Of a stretch of 6,079 nt of DNA, positions 1 through 4,811 are shown in pieces. The stretch is from assembly GCA_012961925.1 (NCBI GenBank), contig DTYK01000255.1:1-6079 (forward strand), read 5' to 3'. Made by a program: the position numbers and the translations under genes. Source of the stretch: Candidatus Latescibacterota bacterium. GTDB lineage: Bacteria; Latescibacterota; MVCY01; DTYK01. The notes beneath the pieces were generated by a model that worked only from the letters and a program-made list of their open reading frames with translations, did not search any database and was not told the DNA's origin. Positions within the stretch are counted from its first letter, which is position 1, and each line of letters begins with the position of its first letter.

Positions 1-7
1 GAAGGAG

Positions 8-736
8 ATGAGCAGATTGATCAACAAGCGCTCAGCTATCGATGATTTTACAAGGCGTTTGCTCTCCAGCGAAGTGGGAGAAGCTGTCGCCAAAATCGTG
101 CTCTTTGGAAGTGTTCTTAGAGGCTCCGCCGGAAAGGATAGCGACATCGACCTGATGGTGATTGCCTCGAGCAAGCTGGAACAGGTGACCGAGGCGTGTT
201 CGGACGCCGCCTTTGAAACCCTCTTAAAACAGAAAGAGGGGGTGGAAACCATCGTTCATTGCCTGGACGAATGGCGTTTCCCCACCTCCTACCTGGTGTG
301 GCAGGTGAAAAAGGAAGGAAAGGAGATCTACACAATGGAGGAGAAAGAAATCAGAAGAGCGGAAGCTCAGGGATACCTCGAGATAGCAGGTCATTACCTG
401 GACGCAGCAAAGCGGAATATGGAGGCTGAAGACTACCGCGTTGCGGCCGACCTGGCCTACAACGCCGCTGAGCTGTCTGCCAAAGGACTTCTTATCCTTA
501 AACTGGAAGAGCTCCCATGCTCTCACCGGGGAGTGGTTAACAGGTTCAGCGAGCTATACATTCAGGATGGCTCTCTGCCAAAGGAACTGGGAAGAAGGTT
601 GAACAGAGGACTTAGCGTGCGAAATCAGGCAAGATATGAACCCCATATACGTTTAGGAAAAAAAGAGGCTGACGAAATGGTTGACCTGGCTGAGGATCTG
701 ACCAGGGCCCTGGAAGAGAGACTGACAGGAGAGTGA
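8..736 (+). CDS. MNT-HEPN fusion protein (nucleotidyltransferase plus HEPN domain)
   Basis: The N-terminal part (about residues 25-110) is a minimal nucleotidyltransferase. It shows LFGS at 32-35, RG at 39-40 and DSDIDL at 44-49, which is the GS-x10-DxD signature with metal-binding D46 and D48. The C-terminal part (about 117-238) is an all-helical HEPN domain. Its last helices contain R205-N206-x-A-R-Y-E-P-H213, close to the RN/H active-site motif of HEPN RNases, although the spacing is longer than the usual R-x4-6-H. In two-gene HepT-MntA systems, MNT AMPylates and silences a HEPN RNase toxin; here both halves are in one chain. A defence or toxin-antitoxin role is inferred from this and from the cas neighbours. 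The ATG at 8 overlaps a GAAGGAG sequence (1-7). The in-frame TTG at 17 has better spacing, and no upstream stop is visible, so the start is uncertain and the gene may begin before the window. Confidence 0.85.
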   Translation: MSRLINKRSAIDDFTRRLLSSEVGEAVAKIVLFGSVLRGSAGKDSDIDLMVIASSKLEQVTEACSDAAFETLLKQKEGVETIVHCLDEWRFPTSYLVWQVKKEGKEIYTMEEKEIRRAEAQGYLEIAGHYLDAAKRNMEAEDYRVAADLAYNAAELSAKGLLILKLEELPCSHRGVVNRFSELYIQDGSLPKELGRRLNRGLSVRNQARYEPHIRLGKKEADEMVDLAEDLTRALEERLTGE

Positions 737-807
737 ACAGTATATAAGGCAGTAGATATCGATTGAGGATGTGTTTTGACCAGACCAGGTCATGATAAAG
801 GACGGCC

Positions 808-913
808 CCATCATCTCAGCCACTCGATGTCAATGACCTTCTTATGCATCAGATTTACGTGGCGAGGCTCTGCCAACAATCCATCACCTCAACCACTCGA
901 CATCAACGAGCTC
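808..913. repeat. diverged direct repeat pair, 33 bp, spacing 73 bp
   Basis: Positions 808-840 and 881-913 match at 26 of 33 bases without gaps. Six of the seven changes are transitions, and five fall in the same codon phase on the + strand. Read in that phase the copies encode PSSQPLDVNDL and PSPQPLDINEL, so the changes are mostly silent or conservative. The two copies are in different reading frames (73 is not a multiple of 3). This is consistent with a decayed duplicated coding segment. Confidence 0.6.
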
Positions 914-936
914 CCGGCTGCCTTAAAGCCCGGTCT

Positions 937-1053
937 CCAGTGACAAGAGTCGCACCAGGTTTAACGGCGGTGGTAACTGAGGCTCCGGCTTCACTATACC
1001 GCCGCAGAGCGTCCAGTGACAATGGTTGCACCAGGTTTAACGGCGATGGTAAC
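937..1053. repeat. diverged direct repeat pair, 41 bp, spacing 76 bp
   Basis: Positions 937-977 and 1013-1053 match at 37 of 41 bases. On the - strand both copies read V-T-(T/I)-A-V-K-P-G-A-T-(L/I)-V-T-G; on the + strand they read PVT-x-VAPGLTA-x-VT. The spacing shifts the frame by one, so a single open protein does not span both. A short third echo (GCCTTAAAG at about 921-929 and again at 1088-1096) flanks them. Confidence 0.65.
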
Positions 1054-1207
1054 GGCAATACAACCGGCAAAGGAAATCGAAAACTGTGCCTTAAAGGCCG
1101 ACGCACTGAAAACCAGATCCTCATCCACCGCAACCATGGTGATCGGGAGAAGCGAAAAATGGTTCCTCAAAGAAACAACCTTCTCCCCTCCAAACCGCCT
1201 TGTAAGC

Positions 1208-1214
1208 ATATAAT
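1208..1214 (+). promoter_or_regulatory. possible promoter element (TATA-like) upstream of cas6
   Basis: The sequence ATATAAT matches a bacterial -10 hexamer (TATAAT at 1209-1214) and could equally be an archaeal TATA box. It lies about 58 bp before the cas6 start and is the only such element close upstream. No good -35 box is present at 16-18 bp, so the call is weak. Confidence 0.3.
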
Positions 1215-1258
1215 AGACATCACCTAAGTGAAAAGATGCCGATTAGATAAACCATCTC

Positions 1259-1264
1259 AGGAGG
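1259..1264 (+). promoter_or_regulatory. ribosome binding site of cas6
   Basis: AGGAGG lies 7 bp before the ATG at 1272. This is a near-perfect Shine-Dalgarno sequence and it fixes the cas6 start. Confidence 0.8.
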
Positions 1265-1271
1265 TTTCTCC

Positions 1272-2417
1272 ATGATCCACAAAGGGGCAGAGAATTTCAG
1301 GGTGGCAAAGTACCGCTTTGAGCTGAAGGCTCTGACACAGATCGAGCTACCACGGTATAAAGGCTCGACTTTTCGGGGGGCCTTCGGAGGCATTCTCAGG
1401 CGAATATGTTGCAGTAACCGGGATGTCCAGGACTGTCGCGACTGCCTCCTTAAAGTCACCTGCCCCTATGCGTACATCTTCGAAACCCGACAGCCGCCGG
1501 AGGAGATCAGGATAAAAAGGCTCAGAGACATGCCCCGACCGTTCGTCCTTGAACCACCTCTCGGTCCGAGGGACACCCTCGACAAAGACGAAGTATTTAG
1601 TTTCGGACTCATCCTGATCGGAAGAGCGATAGACCTCCTGCCCTATTTTCTGGTGACCTTCAAAGAACTGGGTGTTGTGGGAATCGGGAGAAAGAGCCCC
1701 GAAAGGGGTATAGGATCCTACCCCACCCACAGGGAACCGGACAATACGGGAATGAGAAAGGGCAGCGGGAAATCCCTCCCGACTCAAGACCGTGCACCTT
1801 TGGCCCCGGACCACTCACCTCTGGCCCAAGCCCGCTCGTCGGGTTGGCCGCGTTCCCGTGATGCAGGAATAAGCAGCGGGCGGGGAAAATTCCTTCTACA
1901 TAGTGTCTACGCTCTCTCCCAGGATGGCCAGGAGAGCCTTGTATACTCCCATGAGGATGAAATGGTACGAAACCTTGATCGGAGCTTTACCCTTGCCGAC
2001 CTTTCAGATACCACACCTGTTACCCGCTGTACCATAGAATTCCTCACTCCAACCCGGATCAGAAGCGAAGGGTCGCTCGGGTCCGGGGTGGGTTTCCATT
2101 CGTTTTTCAGCCGTCTGCTCGAACGTATCCAGGCCCTGAGCCTCTTCCACTGCGGAGGGCCCCTCGACGTCGACCACCTCGCCCTGAAGCAGAAGGCCAG
2201 GTCAATCCAGGCAGAGAAATCTTTCCTCTCCTTCAGGGACTGGACCCGCTACTCATCCCGCCAGAAGACAAAGATGCAGTTGGGAGGATATAAAGGGCAG
2301 ATCATCTACAGCGGTGATCTTGCCCCGTTTCTGCCCTTCCTCAGGATGGGTCAATACGTACATGTGGGGAAGAACACAACCTTCGGACTGGGGCAGTACA
2401 GGATCAGCTATGAGTGA
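1272..2417 (+). CDS. cas6: Cas6 family pre-crRNA processing endoribonuclease (RAMP), with internal insertion
   Basis: Cas6 cuts pre-crRNA within repeats to give mature crRNAs. This protein has the N-terminal RAMP fold start with Y29-K-G-S-x-F-R-G-A-F-G. A cysteine cluster follows (C46, C47, C55, C58, C64) leading into CPYAYIFET at 64-72, which is typical of the cysteine-rich Cas6 branch (COG5551/PF10040). The C-terminal domain has FLTPTRI (257-263) and the glycine-rich loop G364-K-N-T-T-F-G-L-G-Q-Y near the end, the family signature. The usual motif GIG-x-GRGrF is split: GIGR sits at 137-140 and GRGKF at 203-207, with about 62 extra residues rich in P, S, R and G between them. At 381 aa it is longer than most relatives, and the insertion accounts for the excess. 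The catalytic residues cannot be named from sequence alone. It has its own strong ribosome site and leads the cas operon. The stop overlaps a second ATG (ATGAGTGA at 2410-2417). Confidence 0.88.
   Translation: MIHKGAENFRVAKYRFELKALTQIELPRYKGSTFRGAFGGILRRICCSNRDVQDCRDCLLKVTCPYAYIFETRQPPEEIRIKRLRDMPRPFVLEPPLGPRDTLDKDEVFSFGLILIGRAIDLLPYFLVTFKELGVVGIGRKSPERGIGSYPTHREPDNTGMRKGSGKSLPTQDRAPLAPDHSPLAQARSSGWPRSRDAGISSGRGKFLLHSVYALSQDGQESLVYSHEDEMVRNLDRSFTLADLSDTTPVTRCTIEFLTPTRIRSEGSLGSGVGFHSFFSRLLERIQALSLFHCGGPLDVDHLALKQKARSIQAEKSFLSFRDWTRYSSRQKTKMQLGGYKGQIIYSGDLAPFLPFLRMGQYVHVGKNTTFGLGQYRISYE
1683..1865 (+). other. in-frame insertion inside cas6
   Basis: This segment lies between two related points in the Cas6 glycine-rich motif: GGA-AT(C) of VVGIGRK at 1680 and GGA-AT(A) of DAGISSGRGK at 1866. 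They are exactly 186 bp (62 codons) apart, so the reading frame is kept. The insert encodes a low-complexity P/S/R/G-rich stretch. It holds GC-rich inverted repeats: CCCC-GAAA-GGGG at 1697-1708; GGGGTA/TACCCC at 1705-1724, which competes for the same G run; and CGGGA/TCCCG at 1766-1781. It looks like a small palindromic element or expansion accepted in frame. The exact borders are uncertain. Confidence 0.55.
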
Positions 2418-2566
2418 TACGAATAGGTATGAATTCCTCCGGCGGCTCAAGACCTTCAGGCCCGACCAGTACAGGTTGAGCCATAAGCGACGCAAATAAG
2501 CGTGAATCCCGGGGCCGACTCAAGGGCCCTGGAACCAGGCCAAAGCATACTTAGCTATGAGCGATA
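2406..2566 (+). repeat. duplicated cas6/cas1 stop-start junction (2406-2419 and 2553-2566)
   Basis: The 14-mer AGCTATGAGTGATA at the cas6 end recurs as AGCTATGAGCGATA at the cas1 start, 147 bp later, with one mismatch. In the first copy the cas6 stop overlaps an ATG; in the second the same ATG is the cas1 start. Upstream of the second copy, the frame matching cas6 reads VNPGADSRALEPGQSILSYE, which weakly recalls the cas6 tail VHVGKNTTFGLGQYRISYE. Only the final 14 bp are convincing by eye. Confidence 0.65.
2410..2499 (+). CDS. micro-ORF (29 aa) at the cas6-cas1 junction
   Basis: An ATG overlapping the cas6 stop opens a 29-residue frame starting MSDTNRYEFLRRL, basic at the end (HKRRK). It begins like cas1 (MSDK), because the cas6-stop/cas1-start overlap sequence occurs twice (2406-2419 and 2553-2566). 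It is most likely a by-product of that duplication, and may serve only to carry ribosomes towards cas1. No family is recognised, and I doubt that it makes a functional protein. Confidence 0.25.
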   Translation: MSDTNRYEFLRRLKTFRPDQYRLSHKRRK

Positions 2567-3624
2567 AAGAGGTCATCGTTATCGACCAGTTCGGCGCCTT
2601 CCTGGGCAGGGAGAGCGGAAGGATCCAGATCCGATATCGGAATCGCAGGACCCGTAGACCCAATGAAGAGGGGACCGAAGGCAAGAAGACGGTGGAAGAG
2701 TATCCCTTCTTTAAAGTGGAGCGGATCGTCATCGCCTCTCCAGGGGTCTCCCTTTCGGCAAACCTCATCCAGGAGTGCGTCAAGCATGGAATAGCCATTG
2801 ATTTCCTCAGTTACGGAGGAAGACCTTACGCAAGGCTCTCCTCGCCGGAGCTGTCTGGCACAGTTAAGACCAGAAGGGAGCAGATCCTTGCCTACATCGA
2901 CGCCAGGGGCCTGGAGTTTGCCCGCATGGTGGTGAAGGGAAAGCTGGGAAATCAGGCCTCCATCCTCAAGTATTTTGCCAAGTATCGAAAAGAGAGGGAC
3001 AAAGAGACCTACAACCAGATCCGACAGGCCGTCGATGAGGTGGAGGGGATAAGCAGCCAGATATTCACCTGCAGTGGGAATCCTTCCAACGTGGACGACG
3101 ACCGGCAGAGACTTCTATCCATTGAGGGGCGGGCTGGGAGGATCTACTGGGAGGTCTTCACCCGGCTTGTCCCCGAGGAGGTCGATTTTGAGGGAAGGGA
3201 ACACAGGGGGGCCACCGATCCGGTGAATTGTCTCCTCAATTACGGCTACGGCCTGCTCTACGCGCAGGTCTGGGGAGCTATCGAGCTTGCAGGACTCGAT
3301 CCCTTCGCCGGCTTCCTGCACGTTGATCGGCCTGGCAAGCCGTCCCTTGTCTTAGACCTCATCGAGGAATTCCGCCAGCAGGTGGTGGATCGAACCGTCT
3401 TCGGACTTGTCAACCGCGGATATAAACCGAAAATGGAAGAGGAACGGCTCTCCGATGGGGCCAGAAAGGAGTTCGCTCGTAAGATCCTGGACCGGCTCGA
3501 AGGCCAGGAGCGTTATGAAGGCAAGACGCATAAACTTCGGACGATCATCCAGATGCAGGCCCGGCACTTGGCCATGTTCTTCAGGGGAGAGCGGAAGTAT
3601 AAGCCCTTTATCGGGAGCTGGTGA
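2557..3624 (+). CDS. cas1: CRISPR-associated integrase Cas1
   Basis: Cas1 is the metal-dependent integrase that, with Cas2, inserts new spacers at the leader end of CRISPR arrays. At 355 aa it is of normal length. The N-terminal beta domain (to about residue 90) ends in the usual HGIAIDFLSYGGRPYARL. The helical catalytic domain has E190 in SIEGRAGRIYW, H255 in GFLHVDRPGKPSL, and D267 with E270 in LDLIEEFR; these are the family metal ligands, all present. A charged stretch at about 27-50 (RNRRTRRPNEEGTEGKK) enlarges the N-terminal domain and looks less conserved. The start at 2557 has no clear Shine-Dalgarno sequence. Its context is a copy of the cas6 stop/start overlap, so cas1 was probably once translationally coupled directly to cas6. 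The stop overlaps an ATG (TGATG, 3622-3626). Confidence 0.95.
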   Translation: MSDKEVIVIDQFGAFLGRESGRIQIRYRNRRTRRPNEEGTEGKKTVEEYPFFKVERIVIASPGVSLSANLIQECVKHGIAIDFLSYGGRPYARLSSPELSGTVKTRREQILAYIDARGLEFARMVVKGKLGNQASILKYFAKYRKERDKETYNQIRQAVDEVEGISSQIFTCSGNPSNVDDDRQRLLSIEGRAGRIYWEVFTRLVPEEVDFEGREHRGATDPVNCLLNYGYGLLYAQVWGAIELAGLDPFAGFLHVDRPGKPSLVLDLIEEFRQQVVDRTVFGLVNRGYKPKMEEERLSDGARKEFARKILDRLEGQERYEGKTHKLRTIIQMQARHLAMFFRGERKYKPFIGSW

Positions 3625-3698
3625 TGCACAGGGTAAGATTAAACCCTGGGTTTTATCGATCAGAAAAAACGCAAGCCTCCTATCGGGAGTCTGGGTGA
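3624..3698 (+). CDS. micro-ORF (24 aa) bridging cas1 and cas2
   Basis: The frame starts at the ATG overlapping the cas1 stop, encodes MHRVRLNPGFYRSEKTQ and a few more residues, and ends in a TGA that overlaps the cas2 ATG (TGATG at 3696-3700). Stop/start overlaps on both sides allow termination-reinitiation from cas1 through to cas2. It begins MH like cas2 because the junction is duplicated. No homology is recognised. It may matter only as a translational bridge. Confidence 0.3.
   Translation: MHRVRLNPGFYRSEKTQASYRESG
3629..3648 (+). other. small inverted repeat between cas1 and cas2
   Basis: CAGGGT (3629-3634) pairs with ACCCTG (3643-3648) across an 8-nt loop, followed by GGTTTTATC. It resembles a weak terminator or RNA hairpin. 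The stem is only 6 bp and the T run only 4, so efficient termination before cas2 is unlikely. Confidence 0.35.
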
Positions 3699-3955
3699 TG
3701 CATACTCTGGTCGTCTATGACATAGAGTCTGACAAGATCCGGAACCGGGTGATCACCGCCTGTAAGGACTACGGCCTGTCCAGGATCCAGTTCAGCGCCT
3801 TCTTAGGGGAGATCGGTCACAACCGTCGTCAGGAACTGGAGAAAAGGATCCGGAAGATCCTTGGCAAAAACAGGGGGAAGGTGAACTTTTTCCCAATATG
3901 CGACAAGGATTTCGGCCTGATGAAGGAGATCGTGGTCGGGGAGATGAAATATTGA
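3698..3955 (+). CDS. cas2: CRISPR-associated protein Cas2
   Basis: Cas2 forms the central dimer of the Cas1-Cas2 spacer integration complex. The 85-aa product has the ferredoxin-like start HTLVVYDIESDKIRNRV with the conserved D8, then the family motif YGLSRIQFSAFLGEI (25-39) and the strand VNFFPICDKD (62-71). Length and motifs are normal for the family. The frame is open upstream as far as 3407, but that part runs through the 3' end of cas1. The ATG at 3698 matches the family start and has GGGAG (3685-3689) 8 bp ahead. A GTG at 3695 directly before it is a possible alternative. Its last codons are duplicated downstream (see the repeat at 3920-4035). Confidence 0.93.
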   Translation: MHTLVVYDIESDKIRNRVITACKDYGLSRIQFSAFLGEIGHNRRQELEKRIRKILGKNRGKVNFFPICDKDFGLMKEIVVGEMKY

Positions 3956-4035
3956 GGCGGAATGGGCATGCCGTCGTCTGATGGGACTCGAAGATGAACG
4001 AGATTGCGGGAGGGGAAAGAGATACGAAATATTGA
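3920..4035 (+). repeat. duplicated 3' end of cas2 (3920-3955 and 3994-4035)
   Basis: The cas2 tail MKEIVVGE--MKY-stop recurs downstream as MNEIAGGERDTKY-stop. About 29 of 36 aligned bases match, with one 6-base insertion in the second copy, and the stop codon is kept. Between the copies lie about 38 bp that include the palindrome GGCATGCC (3965-3972). A tiny frame (3962-3997) ends in a TGA overlapping the ATG of the tail copy. The second copy is 20 bp before cas4. Confidence 0.75.
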
Positions 4036-4055
4036 ACAAGGCAGCTTTCTGAAAA

Positions 4056-4625
4056 ATGATCTTCACTGTCTCGGACATAAAACAGTTCCTCTATTGTCCC
4101 AGGATCATCTATTTCACCTATGTGATGCCTGTGGATAAGAAACCGACCTTCAAGATGGAGTTCGGCAAGGACGAGCATCTCAGAGCAGAGGGATTAGAAG
4201 AGAGAAGAAAACTGAAGATTTACGGCCTTGAGGAGGGTAAGCGTCACTTCCGACTGTATCTGAAGTCTGACCGATTGGGCCTTTCAGGTATCCTCGACAT
4301 GCTCATCATCTCTGATGGCCAGTACTATCCGGTGGATTTCAAGGATTCCACCAGACCACCGGGAGCAAACCACCGATATCAGCTCACCGCCTATTCACTG
4401 CTGGTGGAAGAGAAGTTTGGTAAGCCGGTCAGACGAGGATTTATCCATCTGATCCCTGTGAAGAGGACCTATGCGGTTGACATCACCCAGAGCATGAGGG
4501 ATTATGCGAAGAAGATAATCACCCGGATGGCCCGGATAGTCGAGGGCGAGATTATGCCGTCCGCAAATAGATCCAGGAGCAGATGTCGGGATTGTGAGTT
4601 TAGAATCTGGTGTGGCGATGTCTGA
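4056..4625 (+). CDS. cas4: Cas4 RecB-like iron-sulfur nuclease
   Basis: Cas4 trims prespacer DNA and helps set PAM and orientation during spacer acquisition, working with Cas1-Cas2. The 189-aa protein has C14 in FLYCPRIIYF, H41 in GKDEHLRAE, D81 in SGILDML, D94-F-K96 in YPVDFKDS, and the QxxxY helix Q109-LTA-Y113. These are the PD-(D/E)xK nuclease residues. C177, C180 and C186 at the end (CRDCEFRIWC) complete a 4Fe-4S site with C14. No key residue is missing and the length is typical. The start MIFTVSDIKQFLYCPR fits the family; the ribosome site is poor (nearest AAGG about 15 bp upstream), so translation may depend on upstream coupling. It sits in the adaptation module between cas2 and a second, Csa1-type Cas4. 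Confidence 0.93.
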   Translation: MIFTVSDIKQFLYCPRIIYFTYVMPVDKKPTFKMEFGKDEHLRAEGLEERRKLKIYGLEEGKRHFRLYLKSDRLGLSGILDMLIISDGQYYPVDFKDSTRPPGANHRYQLTAYSLLVEEKFGKPVRRGFIHLIPVKRTYAVDITQSMRDYAKKIITRMARIVEGEIMPSANRSRSRCRDCEFRIWCGDV

Positions 4626-4811
4626 AGGAAGTACAAACGTGACCGGATAACTTACAAGGACCGGCATCGAGGTCGGAGATTTCATCCTAAGCCAAGGTAA
4701 ACCCCAAGATCCCGGGATAAGATCGGAAGAGGTGAGAAAATTGAGCAGGGCCTTGCAATAGTTGTAAAGTAGCCCTCAAGACTGCGGGACAAGGTTGGAA
4801 GGAAACAGGAT

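Larger units (their letters stand above)
737..1271. other. non-coding or decayed region between the MNT-HEPN gene and cas6
   Basis: About 535 bp without a gene I can support. Open frames exist on both strands (for example 844-1227 on + and 994-1209 on -), but their products match no family I recognise and the repeat periods (73 and 76 bp) break frame, so I do not call them genes. The stretch contains two pairs of diverged direct repeats (808-840 with 881-913, and 937-977 with 1013-1053). It ends with a possible promoter and a strong ribosome binding site for cas6. It may be the remains of a repeat-containing gene or of a mobile element. Confidence 0.5.
3601..3704 (+). repeat. duplicated cas1/cas2 stop-start junction (3601-3630 and 3673-3704)
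   Basis: The last codons of cas1 plus the overlapping start occur twice, 72 bp apart, with about 26 of 30 bases identical and two single-base gaps. In the cas1 frame the first copy reads KPFIGSW-stop and the second KPPIGSLG. Both copies then carry TGATGCA. In the second, this ATG is the real cas2 start. This is the clearest of the junction duplications. Confidence 0.85.

Noticed and set aside
808..1053. Repeats with 73-76 bp spacing as a CRISPR array
   Set aside because: There are only two copies of each of two different sequences, the copies have diverged, and the pairs do not share a repeat consensus.
844..1227. 127-codon open frame on the + strand before cas6
   Set aside because: Composition is atypical, no family is recognised, the two 41-bp repeats are read in different frames, and there is no ribosome site. 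It looks like a chance frame in decayed sequence.
704..2534. 12-mer AGGGCCCTGGAA present at 704-715 and 2523-2534
   Set aside because: About one exact 12-mer match is expected by chance in 6 kb, and it centres on a GC palindrome with no shared flanks.
3407..3697. Upstream extension of the cas2 reading frame
   Set aside because: It runs through the end of cas1 in another frame and its product does not resemble Cas2; the family start is at 3698.
4626..4811. Possible copy of the cas4 tail before csa1, like the other junctions
   Set aside because: Only short purine-rich matches (GAAGGAA and similar) were found, none in a consistent frame or including the stop codon.
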